Of a DNA stretch of 64,000 nucleotides, positions 47,062 to 56,030 are shown in pieces. The position numbers and the translations under genes were made by a program. The notes beneath the pieces are model-generated. The model was given only the letters and a program-made list of their open reading frames with translations, searched no databases and was not told where the DNA came from. This DNA comes from Mesorhizobium onobrychidis (GTDB lineage: Bacteria; Pseudomonadota; Alphaproteobacteria; Rhizobiales; Rhizobiaceae), in contig NZ_CP062229.1 in the NCBI RefSeq assembly GCF_024707545.1, positions 3,205,501 to 3,269,500 on the forward strand, given 5' to 3'. How positions within the stretch are numbered: position 1 is the first letter of the stretch; every line of letters starts with the position of its first letter.

Positions 47062-48123
47062 ATGCGCATGCCCAAACTGACTGCTTTTCTGACGGCAACC
47101 GCCGTCTTCGCTTCGGCACTCACGCTGGCCGCCAGGGCCGACGAAGTGCATGTGCTCAACTGGAAGGGCTACGGCGCCGACGAGCCCTGGGCCATCGCGG
47201 CCTTCGAGAAGGCGACCGGCAACAAGGTCGTCAACGACTTCTTCAATTCCGAACAGGAAATGCTGACCAAGCTCAGGACCAATCCCGGCCTCTACGACGT
47301 CGTCATGATCAACGCCGCCTTCAACGACCAGGCCATGGCGGAAAAACTGATCCAGCCGATCGATGTCTCGAAGATTCCCAACTATGCCGACATCAGCCCG
47401 GACAAGGCAGGCTCGCCCATGCTCGCCCGCGATGGCAAGGTCTATGGCGTGCCATGGGTATGGGGCTTGACCGCGCTCGCCATCAACGAGAAATCCTTCG
47501 AGACGCCGCCGACCAGCATCACCGAGATGTGGAACGAGGCGCATAAGGGCCGCGTGGTCATTCGCGACGATGCCGTCGAAGCGGTTCAGTTCGGCGCCAT
47601 CGCCACCGGCCAGAACATCAACGACATCAAGGATATGGAAGCGGTCAAGGCGAAGCTGACCTCGCTGATGCCGCAGGTCAAGACATTCTGGAGCTCGGAG
47701 AACGATTGGAACCAGATGGTCGCCTCCAACCAGATCGACATCGGCACCTATTGGAGCGGCTCGGCCGACCGGGCCAAGACGCATTTCAAGCTGCCGGTCG
47801 CGCTGGTCATCCCGCAGGAAGGCGCCGTCGCCTGGCTCGACGCCTTTTCCATTCCGGTCGGCTCCAAAAACGTCGCCGGCGCCGAGGCCTTCATCAACTA
47901 CATGATCGATCCCGGCTTCTACGTCGAGTGGGTCACCAAGGTCGGCGCGCCGGTCTCGGCCAACACCAAGGCGGTTGCAGCCCTTCCCGAAGATGCCTTC
48001 AACCGCAAGGTGATGGGTGACCCGGCGGTGGCCAAGCGCATCCAGTTCCAGGCGCCGATCACCGATGCGCAGCGCGAGGCTTATCTGGCGCTGTGGCAGG
48101 AACTCAAGGTCAACGTGAAGTAA
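47062..48123 (+). CDS. ABC importer solute-binding protein (PotD-like)
   Basis: A 353-aa periplasmic binding protein of the spermidine/putrescine-type (SBP family 1). Signal peptide to about residue 22 (LTAFLTATAVFASALTLAAR). Then VHVLNWKGYGADEPWAIAAF, the standard start of PotD-like proteins, with LRTNPGLYDVVMINAAF and WNQMVASNQIDIGTYWSGSA. ATG 47062 follows AGAGGAAC. Ligand probably a cationic or amine-containing small molecule, not necessarily a polyamine. Confidence 0.9.
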   Translation: MRMPKLTAFLTATAVFASALTLAARADEVHVLNWKGYGADEPWAIAAFEKATGNKVVNDFFNSEQEMLTKLRTNPGLYDVVMINAAFNDQAMAEKLIQPIDVSKIPNYADISPDKAGSPMLARDGKVYGVPWVWGLTALAINEKSFETPPTSITEMWNEAHKGRVVIRDDAVEAVQFGAIATGQNINDIKDMEAVKAKLTSLMPQVKTFWSSENDWNQMVASNQIDIGTYWSGSADRAKTHFKLPVALVIPQEGAVAWLDAFSIPVGSKNVAGAEAFINYMIDPGFYVEWVTKVGAPVSANTKAVAALPEDAFNRKVMGDPAVAKRIQFQAPITDAQREAYLALWQELKVNVK

Positions 48124-48147
48124 CGGCCGGCTTTTCGGGAGGAGCAT

Positions 48148-49017
48148 ATGGCTGGACAGGTCGCGACCGGTTCGAGGAGCGGATTGCGATCGGCGTTGCC
48201 GTTGCTCCTGCCTGCCTATCTCTGGCTGACGGTGGCGATCTTTTTGCCGCTGTCGGCCATGGTCTTCTTCTCCTTCATGACCGAATTGCCCCTGGCAGGG
48301 AAGGCGTGGGCGTTCACGCTCGACAACTACGCCACCTTCTTCTCAGAGCGACTGTATCCGACGCTGCTGCTGGCCTCGCTCAGGCTCGGGCTCGAGGTGA
48401 CGCTGTGGTGCGTCGTCATCGGCTATCCCGCGGCCTATGTGCTGGCCAAGGTGCTGAAGGGGCGCAGCCGCGAGGCGATCTTCCTGCTCGTCATCCTGCC
48501 GTTCTGGTCGAACGGGCTGGTGCGCATCTTCTCCTGGGCGATGGTGCTGCGCGAGGGCGGCATTCTCGACACCGCGCTCAACGCCGTGCTGCCGTTCAAC
48601 ATCAACATCGACCTGATGTATTCCTATCCGGCCGTCATCATCGGGCTGGTGCACTCCTATGTGCCCTACATGGTGCTGACCTGTTATCTCACGCTGCAGG
48701 CGATCGACGATTCTCTGATCGAGGCAGGGCGCTCGCTCGGCGCCTCAAGACTGCAAATGCTGAAACGGGTGATCATCCCGCTGTCCATGCCGGGGCTGGT
48801 CGCCGGTGCGGCGCTGATCTTTGTTCCCGTCGTCGGCTCCTTCATGGAACCGCGCATCCTCGGCGGCCGCACCGGCACCTTCTACGGCACGGTCATCGAG
48901 GATCAGTTCGTCGCCGTCTTCAACTGGCCGCTAGGCGCTGCCTTGTCCTTTATCCTGCTGGCCGTCGTGCTGGTCATCCTGGCGTTGGCGTCACCGGTGC
49001 TCAGGAGGCCTGCGTGA
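48148..49017 (+). CDS. ABC importer permease (PotB-like)
   Basis: A 289-aa inner-membrane permease with six helices. The EAA loop is at DDSLIEAGRSLGASRLQMLK then RVIIPLSMPGLVAG. The N-terminal helix LLLPAYLWLTVAIFLPLSAM is typical of PotB. GGGAGGAG lies upstream. It overlaps the next permease (TGATG). Confidence 0.92.
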   Translation: MAGQVATGSRSGLRSALPLLLPAYLWLTVAIFLPLSAMVFFSFMTELPLAGKAWAFTLDNYATFFSERLYPTLLLASLRLGLEVTLWCVVIGYPAAYVLAKVLKGRSREAIFLLVILPFWSNGLVRIFSWAMVLREGGILDTALNAVLPFNINIDLMYSYPAVIIGLVHSYVPYMVLTCYLTLQAIDDSLIEAGRSLGASRLQMLKRVIIPLSMPGLVAGAALIFVPVVGSFMEPRILGGRTGTFYGTVIEDQFVAVFNWPLGAALSFILLAVVLVILALASPVLRRPA

Positions 49018-49805
49018 TGGCGACGACCCGTATCCTGGAATGGTGTGGCCGCCTCTACATCTGGCTGCTGCTCGCCTTCCTCTACCTCCCGATCATCATC
49101 ATGGCGCTGATGTCGTTCAACGTCTCGCCCTTCTACCAATTGCCGTTCGAATGGACGACTGAGTGGTACGCTTCGTTGTGGCAGAACGACCAGCTGATAT
49201 CGGCCACCTGGAACAGCATAGAGATCGCCATCATCACCACCATCATCTGTACGGTGCTCGGCTCGGCGGCATCGCTGGCGCTCTACCGCTATGAATTTCG
49301 CGGCAAGAAAGTCCTGCAAGCGCTGCTGTTTCCACCGATCGCCATTCCGTGGCTGATCACCGGCACGGCGATGCTGATCTTCTTCTTCGGCGTCGGCATC
49401 GGGCGTGGGCTGTTCGCGATCCTGCTCGGCCATGTGGCGCTGGCGCTGCCCTATGTCATCGTCGTCGTCTCGGCCCGGCTGCAGACATTTGCGCCGGAGC
49501 TGGAAGAGGCGGCGCGTTCGCTCGGCGCCAACCAGTGGCAGGTGACTTCGCGCGTGACGCTGCCCTGGATCATGCCGGGCGTCATCGCCGGCGGGCTGTT
49601 CGCCTTTGCCGTGTCGTTCGACCAGTTCGTGGTGTCCTACTTCCTGTCGACGCCGGGCCAGACAACATTGCCGGTCGAAATCTACGCCGCGATCCGCAAG
49701 GGTTTTACGCCGGAGATCAATGCCGTCTCGACGATCATCATCGTCGTCTCAATGGCGCTGATGTTGCTTACGGCACGGTTCTTCAAATTCGGCGGAGAGA
49801 AATAA
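49017..49805 (+). CDS. ABC importer permease (PotC-like)
   Basis: A 262-aa permease. First helix IWLLLAFLYLPIIIMALMSF, EAA loop ELEEAARSLGANQWQVTSRV then TLPWIMPGVIAGG, and FDQFVVSYFLSTPGQTTLPV, typical of PotC. Coupled to PotB-like and ATPase genes by overlapping stop/start codons. Confidence 0.92.
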   Translation: MATTRILEWCGRLYIWLLLAFLYLPIIIMALMSFNVSPFYQLPFEWTTEWYASLWQNDQLISATWNSIEIAIITTIICTVLGSAASLALYRYEFRGKKVLQALLFPPIAIPWLITGTAMLIFFFGVGIGRGLFAILLGHVALALPYVIVVVSARLQTFAPELEEAARSLGANQWQVTSRVTLPWIMPGVIAGGLFAFAVSFDQFVVSYFLSTPGQTTLPVEIYAAIRKGFTPEINAVSTIIIVVSMALMLLTARFFKFGGEK

Positions 49806-50869
49806 TGGCCGGCGTGCAGGTATCGAATTTGTCGCGCAGTTTCGGCGCGCACAAGGCACTGGACGACGTGTCCATCGATTTCGCCGACGGTGGTTTCTAT
49901 GCACTGCTCGGGCCCTCGGGCAGCGGCAAGACCACGCTGCTGCGGCAGATTGCCGGTTTCGATTTTCCCGACTCCGGCCGAATCGCGATCGGCGGCGAGA
50001 GCGTCGAGCGGGTGCCGGTCGAGAAGCGGCGCATCGGCATGGTGTTCCAGAACTATGCGCTGTTTCCCAATATGAGCGTGGCCGACAATGTCGCGTTCGG
50101 CCCGTCGGTGCGTGGCGAGGCTAAGGCAACGATAGCCAGCGAGGTGCAGCGCGCGCTCGACCTGGTGCAGCTCGGCAAGCTTGGTGGCCGCCGGCCGCAT
50201 CAGCTGTCCGGCGGCCAGCGCCAGCGCGTCGCGCTGGCGCGCGCCATCGTCACCAAGCCGCGCGTGCTTTTGCTCGACGAGCCGCTGGGCGCGCTCGACA
50301 AAGCGTTGCGCGTCGACATGCAGATCGAGCTGAAACGCATCCAGCGCGAGATCGGCATCACCACCATCTTCGTCACCCACGACCAGGAAGAAGCGCTGAC
50401 GATGAGCGACCGCATCGGCATCCTGCGCGACGGTCGGCTGGTGCAGGAAGGACCGCCGGAGGAGATCTACGACAGCCCGAAGAGCGAGTTCGCCGCCACC
50501 TTCCTCGGCGACGCCAACATCTTTCGCGGCGAGACCACCGGCACCGGTATCCGCTTGCCCGACGGCACGGCGATCGCCGCCGGGGCAGGCGCGGCGCTTG
50601 CCGCCGGCGCCGAGGCCAGCTGCGCGGTGCGGCCCGAACGCATCCGCATCGCCACCGATTCAGGGACGTCTGATCCGAACGCCAATATGCTCCGGGGGCA
50701 GGTTTCCAAGCGCATCTTCGCCGGCAACAACAGCACCTATTTTGTCGATCGCGACGGCCAGACGCTCAAGGTCATTGTGCAGAACACCGGCATTGAAAGG
50801 TTGGCGGAGGGGCAAAAAGTGGTGCTGCGCTGGTCGCCGGAGAGCACGGTGCTGATCGCTGCGAGCTAA
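49805..50869 (+). CDS. ABC importer ATPase (PotA-like)
   Basis: A 354-aa ATPase. Walker A LLGPSGSGKTTLLRQIAGF, Q-loop VFQNYALFPNMSV, signature QLSGGQRQRVALARA, Walker B VLLLDEPLGALDK, H-loop TIFVTHDQEEALTMSD. A C-terminal TOBE domain (~245-350) includes GAEASCAVRPERIRIAT. Completes the PotD-B-C-A importer encoded with the glycohydrolase and kinase. Confidence 0.95.
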   Translation: MAGVQVSNLSRSFGAHKALDDVSIDFADGGFYALLGPSGSGKTTLLRQIAGFDFPDSGRIAIGGESVERVPVEKRRIGMVFQNYALFPNMSVADNVAFGPSVRGEAKATIASEVQRALDLVQLGKLGGRRPHQLSGGQRQRVALARAIVTKPRVLLLDEPLGALDKALRVDMQIELKRIQREIGITTIFVTHDQEEALTMSDRIGILRDGRLVQEGPPEEIYDSPKSEFAATFLGDANIFRGETTGTGIRLPDGTAIAAGAGAALAAGAEASCAVRPERIRIATDSGTSDPNANMLRGQVSKRIFAGNNSTYFVDRDGQTLKVIVQNTGIERLAEGQKVVLRWSPESTVLIAAS

Positions 50870-50890
50870 CTCGAAAGTTGGCGATCCATC

Positions 50891-50924
50891 CCACCCCCCT
50901 GCCCGGTAGGGCAGAGGGGGGTGC
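50891..50924. repeat. Degenerate family B hairpin
   Basis: A short imperfect palindrome CCCCCCTGCCC / GGGCAGAGGGGGG, resembling the outer arms of family B. It sits 22 nt after the ATPase stop and may act as a terminator separating the importer operon from the dehydratase genes. Confidence 0.55.
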
Positions 50925-50968
50925 TGTCCCGCTATCTGTCGAGCATAATGGGGCACCGGAGCATGCCG

Positions 50969-52216
50969 ATGACGCTTGAACTCAGTGCGGGCGACCAGTT
51001 GATGCTGCAGGGCGAGCACGGCCCGGCCGTGGCCGCCGCGATGAAGATCCTGGTCGCCTTTTCCAACGCGGTCGGCGCGCGCAAGTTGTTGGACATTGCC
51101 GGAGCCCATATCGACGGCTGCCTCTATCACGGCCAAGCCGGTCTCGATTTCGTCGAAAGGCTGGTCGAAGGCGGCGGTCGCGTGCTTGTGCCGACGACGC
51201 TGAATGTCGGCTCGTTCGACCTCATCCATCCCGAACTGGTGAAGATGCCGCCGTCGCAAGAGGCGCCGGCACGCCGTCTGATGAAGGCGCATCTGGAGCT
51301 CGGCTGCCGGGCGACCTTCACCTGCGCGCCCTATCAGACCCGGTTCCGCCCGGCTTTCGGTGAGCAGATCGCCTGGGGCGAGTCCAACGCCATCGTCTTC
51401 GCCAATTCGGTGATCGGAGCGCGGACCAACCGTTATGGTGATTTCATCGATCTGTGCTGCGCGATGACCGGGCGCGCGCCGGCCTGGGGGCTGCATCTGA
51501 GCGATAATCGACGCGGCCAGATCCTGTTCGAGCTGACCGGTTCTTTCGAGCCTACCGACGCCCTGTTCGTTGGCGTCGGGCTGATCATCGGGCAGGCGAG
51601 TGGCGACCGCATTCCTGTCATATCGGGCCTGCCGCAGCCGCGTGACGAGGACCAGCTGAAGGCGCTGGGTGCGGCGGCAGCAACGGCGGGCGCCGTGGCG
51701 CTTTTCCATGCGGTCGGCATCACGCCGGAGGCAAAGACGCTCGACGAGGCGTTTCGCGGCATGGCGCCGGAGGCGACGATCCGGATCTCTCGCGCCGACA
51801 TCGACCATGCGCTGGCCAGGCTGTCCAGCGTCCCCGACGGCGCGCCGCTTGCAGCCGTGTCGCTTGGCACGCCGCATTTTTCGCACGAGGAATGGATGCG
51901 CCTGCTGCCGATGCTGCGCGAGATCGCGCCGGGCAGGGGCGTTCCGATCTATGTCAACACCGGGCGCGCGACGCTGACGCGCCTTCAGGACGAGGGCGAG
52001 CTGGACGATGCGCAAAAGTTCAGCCTCATTCCGGTGACCGATACCTGCACCTATGTCACCACCATCCTCGAGCGTCTCGACGGCGTGGTGATGACCAATT
52101 CCGGCAAATGGGCACATTACGCGCCCGGCAATATCGGCGTCTCGGTGGTGTTCGGCGATATGGAAGATTGCGTCCGCTCGGCAGCGGCCGGGCATGTCGT
52201 GCGGAGCGCGCCATGA
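50969..52216 (+). CDS. Aconitase X, large (catalytic) subunit
   Basis: A 415-aa protein of the AcnX catalytic domain family (DUF521). These are Fe-S-dependent dehydratases that include cis-3-hydroxy-L-proline dehydratase and mevalonate-5-phosphate dehydratase. Features: LVPTTLNVGSFDLIHPELVK, GCRATFTCAPYQTRF and FANSVIGARTNRYGDFIDLC with clustered Cys and the SNAIVFANSVIGARTNRYGD active-site stretch. VTDTCTYVTTILE and MTNSGKWAHYAPGN close the domain. ATG 50969 has GGAG at 7 nt. Coupled to the small subunit by ATGA. Substrate not assignable; a hydroxyproline-type substrate is one option. Confidence 0.9.
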   Translation: MTLELSAGDQLMLQGEHGPAVAAAMKILVAFSNAVGARKLLDIAGAHIDGCLYHGQAGLDFVERLVEGGGRVLVPTTLNVGSFDLIHPELVKMPPSQEAPARRLMKAHLELGCRATFTCAPYQTRFRPAFGEQIAWGESNAIVFANSVIGARTNRYGDFIDLCCAMTGRAPAWGLHLSDNRRGQILFELTGSFEPTDALFVGVGLIIGQASGDRIPVISGLPQPRDEDQLKALGAAAATAGAVALFHAVGITPEAKTLDEAFRGMAPEATIRISRADIDHALARLSSVPDGAPLAAVSLGTPHFSHEEWMRLLPMLREIAPGRGVPIYVNTGRATLTRLQDEGELDDAQKFSLIPVTDTCTYVTTILERLDGVVMTNSGKWAHYAPGNIGVSVVFGDMEDCVRSAAAGHVVRSAP

Positions 52217-52650
52217 AAGGGCTGGAAAAGTCGGTCTTGAAGAGAGTTGGCACGTTCCAGCTTGCCGGCGAAGCGCAAGGCTCGGCGCTGGTGCTGTCGC
52301 AAGCGCTCAGTTTCTGGGGCGGCCTGGATATCGAAACGGGCGAAATCATCGACCACTCGCATCCTGGTCTTGGCCAAAATGTCGCCGGCAAGATCCTGGT
52401 GATGGCATCCGCGCGGGGATCGTCGTCCTCGTCTTCGGTTCTGGCCGAGGCGATCCGCCGGGGCACGGCACCGGCCGGCATTATTCTGGAGCGGCCCGAT
52501 CCGATCCTGGCCGTCGGCGCCATCGTCGCCGAATTCCTCTACGACATCCGTATGCCGCTGGTCGTTTGCGACACATCGGGCATTGTATCCGGCGACCGGA
52601 TCGCCATCGACATTGACGAGGATGCGCAAGCGATAGTGAGCCTGACCTAG
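52213..52650 (+). CDS. Aconitase X, small (swivelling) subunit
   Basis: A 145-aa AcnX swivelling-domain protein (DUF126). VLSQALSFWGGLDIETGEII, DHSHPGLGQNVAGKILVMAS, ARGSSSSSSVLAEAIRRGTA and FLYDIRMPLVVCD show the phosphate-binding-like Ser-rich loop typical of the family. In some AcnX proteins this domain is fused to the catalytic one; here it is a separate coupled gene. Confidence 0.92.
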   Translation: MKGLEKSVLKRVGTFQLAGEAQGSALVLSQALSFWGGLDIETGEIIDHSHPGLGQNVAGKILVMASARGSSSSSSVLAEAIRRGTAPAGIILERPDPILAVGAIVAEFLYDIRMPLVVCDTSGIVSGDRIAIDIDEDAQAIVSLT

Positions 52651-52935
52651 CCGGCCATCAGTCCGGCAGCACCGAGGCGCCAATAGGCTGCGGCCAACGT
52701 CTGGTCGCGGCCAAGCCCGAGCGTGTCGCGCCAGTGCTCGCGAACGATCCTCGCGGGCAGCCGCTTCCGCCGCGAACCAGCCGAATGCCGAACCGTTTGG
52801 CATGCGGAGGCGATCCGGTCCTTCTCGTCCCCGAAGACAACAGCCCGCACGGCATTGAGCTCAAGATTACCCTGATCGCCGCAGCGCCACAGGCCGCACT
52901 TGCTGGCGCGGCCTCTGATATCCCTGAGCCTCCGT

Positions 52936-53967
52936 TCAGATCTCCGGGATGCTTTCCCTGAAAATCACCTGCAGCCTCGGCTGGTGCAACTCGTAGGGCA
53001 AGCCCCTGATCGCGTGGGTCAAGGTGTTGAGCGCTTCGCGGGCCTCGACGCGCGGGTTCTGGTCGATGACCGCGTCGAGCGTGCCGTCGAGTAAAAGGTC
53101 CTTGGTGCCGTCCGTCACTTCGTGGCCGAGAAACACGGTCGACAGCGCCCGGCCTCGCTCCTTGAGTGCGCGAGCGATGCCGGTGTTGCCGGCGCCGACA
53201 TTGTAGATCGCGGCCAGGTCCGGGTGCCGGTCCAGCAGAGCGGAGGCCTCCAAATAGGCCTTTTCCCGGTCGTCGAGCATCTCGCGCATCTCAACGATCT
53301 GCAGATTGGGCGAGTCTTCAGTCAGGATGTGGCGGAAGCCCATCTCGCGCTCCTCATGGCCGCGATAGGAGAGCGAGCCGGCGAACAGCGCGACCTTGCC
53401 CGGACGATCGGCGGCCATGAAGCGGTTGAGCAGGTAGCCGGCGAGCCGGCCGGCGGCGCGGTTGTCGATGCCGATATAGGCGACCCTCGGCACGTGCAGG
53501 ATATCGGATGCGAGGGTGACGACCTTGACGCCGCTGGCCGATAGCGAGCGGATCGCCTCGCGGACCGTCGGATGGTCGAGCGCGATGACGCCGACGCCTT
53601 GCGTCTGGCCGCGCAATTCCTGCAGCAGGCGGGCAAGCCGGTCGGGATTGAAGCCTTCGATCGTGGCGACGCGCACATCGAGGTCCGGTCTTGACTGCGC
53701 CTGCGCCTCGATGTGCCGGTGCAGCATCTTGATGAAGGAATTGGTGCCGGCGGGCAGGGCGAAGTCGAGCCGTATGACATCGCCGCGCGGTGCATTGCGC
53801 GGGATCGGGCCGTTCGAATTTTCAGCGATGTAGCCTAGCCGCTGCGCCGTTTCCAGCACGACCTCGCGGGTGCGCGCCCTGACCCCGGCGCGGTTGTTGA
53901 GCACACGGTCGACCGTCGCGGCTGAAACGCCGGCTTCCCGGGCTATGTCTGTCAGGGTGGACCGCAC
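52936..53967 (-). CDS. LacI-family transcriptional regulator
   Basis: A 343-aa regulator. N-terminal helix-turn-helix and hinge: TLTDIAREAGVSAATVDRVL and NNRAGVRARTREVVLETAQR. The sugar-binding domain (~60-340) is of the periplasmic-binding type 4/ribose group: AGTNSFIKMLHRHIEAQAQS, VAYIGIDNRAAGRLAGYLLN and LAAIYNVGAGNTGIARALKE. Its DNA-binding helix variant (SAATVDRVL) is that of the sugar and polyol catabolic regulators. It is divergent from the importer operon at 54339 and is its likely controller. Confidence 0.93.
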   Translation of the reverse strand: MRSTLTDIAREAGVSAATVDRVLNNRAGVRARTREVVLETAQRLGYIAENSNGPIPRNAPRGDVIRLDFALPAGTNSFIKMLHRHIEAQAQSRPDLDVRVATIEGFNPDRLARLLQELRGQTQGVGVIALDHPTVREAIRSLSASGVKVVTLASDILHVPRVAYIGIDNRAAGRLAGYLLNRFMAADRPGKVALFAGSLSYRGHEEREMGFRHILTEDSPNLQIVEMREMLDDREKAYLEASALLDRHPDLAAIYNVGAGNTGIARALKERGRALSTVFLGHEVTDGTKDLLLDGTLDAVIDQNPRVEAREALNTLTHAIRGLPYELHQPRLQVIFRESIPEI

Positions 53968-54007
53968 AGTCGATCACCTCATTGCTGGTGCGCTACAGGC
54001 GCATCAA

Positions 54008-54062
54008 AATCGCGGATTAGCGGATCGGATGGCGGACGACGATTTCATTGTCATCCGCGATT
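54008..54062. promoter_or_regulatory. Paired inverted half-sites between lacI-type gene and importer operon
   Basis: AATCGCGGAT at 54008-54017 and ATCCGCGATT at 54053-54062 form a perfect 10-bp inverted repeat with centres 45 bp apart, about four helical turns. They lie just upstream of the regulator gene. A GCGGAT half-motif recurs at 54020-54025. Suggestive of an operator pair for a dimer-of-dimers; not proven. Confidence 0.4.
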
Positions 54063-54260
54063 CTGATGGGAAATGATGTATCCGGCCTTAGCCGATGCGC
54101 AAGCCGGCGCGCTACACCAAATCGTCGAGCCGGGCCGAAAAGGATCGGCGCGGCGCTCGGTTCCCTCAAATTCAAGCACTAGGTGCCGTGGGCTGACCTC
54201 GCTGGACTGCATCCTCTCCCTCATTTGCGATGTTATGACGTGTTTTGATTATTTATGATG

Positions 54261-54290
54261 TTGACAGCCTTCCCATAGTGCCGTCAATAT
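54261..54290 (+). promoter_or_regulatory. Candidate promoter of the sugar importer operon
   Basis: TTGACA (54261-54266), 17-bp spacer, TCAATA (54284-54289). TTGAC and GTCAA also form an inverted repeat across the promoter (TTGACAGCC, then GCCGTCAA), a layout expected for LacI-type repression. The first gene starts ~50 nt downstream. Confidence 0.5.
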
Positions 54291-54338
54291 CCATCATGAG
54301 GGCCGTGGAGGAACAAGGCCCTCGAGGGAGGACTTCCA

Positions 54339-55952
54339 ATGTCTGATATGATCCGCATGTCGCGGCGCCGTTTGCTGGCGTCCGGTGGAAAGGCGGCCGT
54401 GCTTGTTGCCGCCGCAGGTATCGCACCGAAATTCATCCGTCCCAGCCGCGCTTATGCGGCCGACGCGCTGGCGCCGGGCATGATCGGCGGCCCGACCGGC
54501 TTCGACGGCTCGGAGCGCTATCAGTATGGTCCCGACACGCCGGAAGGCCGCGCCATCGAGGCGGCCAAGGCGATGAAGGGTGCCGGCAAGGCGCCGGCCA
54601 AGATCGTGCTCGGCCTGTCCGACGGCTCGATCGGGCAGTTGACGCAGCCGTTTCCCGCCGGCGCGCCCTCGATCAAGGATCTGTGGGAGAAGGAAACCGG
54701 CATTCCGCTCGAGATCGTCGGCGTGCCGAACGGCCAGGAATTCACCAAGACGATGCAGGACATCTCCACCAAGGGTGGAGCCTATGACATCTACGCGGTC
54801 GAATGGAACCGTCTCGGCGACCTAGCCGAAACCGGCGGCATCCTGAAGCTCGACGACTTCGTCGCCCAGTACAAGCCGGAATGGGACGATCCCGAGCGCG
54901 GCTATGTCAACGGCGCCAAGGGCGTCTCGTTGCTCAACCAGTATCGCGGCTCGACCTATGGCGTGTCGCTGGACGGCGATTTCCAGACCTGGGTCTATCG
55001 CATCGATCTGTTCGGCGCCGCGGCCGAGAAGAAAGCCTTCTCCGACAAGCATGGCTACGAACTAGCGCCGCCGAGGACCTGGAAACAGCATGACGAGATC
55101 GCGGCCTTCTTCCAGCGCCCCGACAAGGGCCTGTTCGGCTCGACCGATCTGCGCAACCAGGGTTGGGGCTACACCAACTGGTATCAGCGTTATGTCTCAA
55201 TGGCTTCGCCCAATCAGTTCCTGTTCGACGACACCGGCAAGCCGCTGATCAATTCAGAGCAAGGCGTCGCTGCGACCAACGAGTACATCGCCTCGCTGGC
55301 CCATCATTCACCGGATGCGATCTCCTGGGGCTGGCCGGAGCAGTACGGCAATTTCGCCAAGGGCGGCGCCGCCATGACCTGCGCCTTCTCCAACCTGCCG
55401 AAATTCCTCGACAATGCCGGCAACAAGGATTCAGCTGTCACCGGCAAGATCGGCTCGATGCTGCCGCCCGGCCGCGAGATCGACGGCAAGCTGATCAGCC
55501 GTTCGGTGCTGTGGCTCAATCTGTCGGCTTCAGTCTCCTCGCAGGCCAAGAATCCGGAGGCCTGCTACCTGTTCCTGCAGTGGCTCGGATCGAGCCGCAT
55601 TTATGCCTGGATGACCGCCAATCCGGGCGGCTATTTCGATCCGTTCCGGCTGTCGGATTTCTCCGACCGGCTGGTCCGCCAGACCTATCACGCCTATCAC
55701 ATGGATGTGGTGCGCGAGACGGTCGCCCGCACCGTGCCGACCATCAACTATCCCGGCGCCACCGCCTTCCACAATGCGCTGGACGAGAACCTCGTTGCCG
55801 CGTTGACCAAGGCCAAGACCGCCGAGCAGGCGATGGTCGACACCGAGGCCGAGTGGAAGAAGATCGCCCGCCGCACCGGCGAGGAGAAGCTTCTCGAAGC
55901 CATCAAGACCAACAAGGAGGCCTGGCCCACCGTTCTCGATCCGATCAGCTGA
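54339..55952 (+). CDS. ABC sugar-binding protein with Tat-type signal
   Basis: A 537-aa extracellular solute-binding protein (family 1). The N-terminus has a twin-arginine-type motif (MSRRRLLASGGKAAVLVAAA) and an Ala-rich cleavage region near AYAADA. The mature protein carries GLSDGSIGQLTQPFPAGAPS, WEKETGIPLEIVGVPNGQEF and SMLPPGREIDGKLISRSVLW. It is longer than usual (about 420 aa). Tat export would be unusual for a binding protein, but is seen in some rhizobial polyol or glycerol importers. Ligand unknown; a carbohydrate or polyol is likely. Confidence 0.9.
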   Translation: MSDMIRMSRRRLLASGGKAAVLVAAAGIAPKFIRPSRAYAADALAPGMIGGPTGFDGSERYQYGPDTPEGRAIEAAKAMKGAGKAPAKIVLGLSDGSIGQLTQPFPAGAPSIKDLWEKETGIPLEIVGVPNGQEFTKTMQDISTKGGAYDIYAVEWNRLGDLAETGGILKLDDFVAQYKPEWDDPERGYVNGAKGVSLLNQYRGSTYGVSLDGDFQTWVYRIDLFGAAAEKKAFSDKHGYELAPPRTWKQHDEIAAFFQRPDKGLFGSTDLRNQGWGYTNWYQRYVSMASPNQFLFDDTGKPLINSEQGVAATNEYIASLAHHSPDAISWGWPEQYGNFAKGGAAMTCAFSNLPKFLDNAGNKDSAVTGKIGSMLPPGREIDGKLISRSVLWLNLSASVSSQAKNPEACYLFLQWLGSSRIYAWMTANPGGYFDPFRLSDFSDRLVRQTYHAYHMDVVRETVARTVPTINYPGATAFHNALDENLVAALTKAKTAEQAMVDTEAEWKKIARRTGEEKLLEAIKTNKEAWPTVLDPIS

Positions 55953-56030
55953 TCCTCCTCCCAGGATGCGAATGGGAGGGAGGAGTTTGCACTTCCCCTC
56001 CGCAAACGATGGTACCAGCAAAGCTGCAAG

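Noticed and set aside
52647..52864. Minus-strand frame between the aconitase X small subunit and the LacI-type gene (LPARIVREHWRDTLGLGRDQ)
   Set aside because: It looks faintly protein-like but has no start site, no hydrophobic core pattern and no neighbour that explains it. Possibly a decayed gene; too weak to call.
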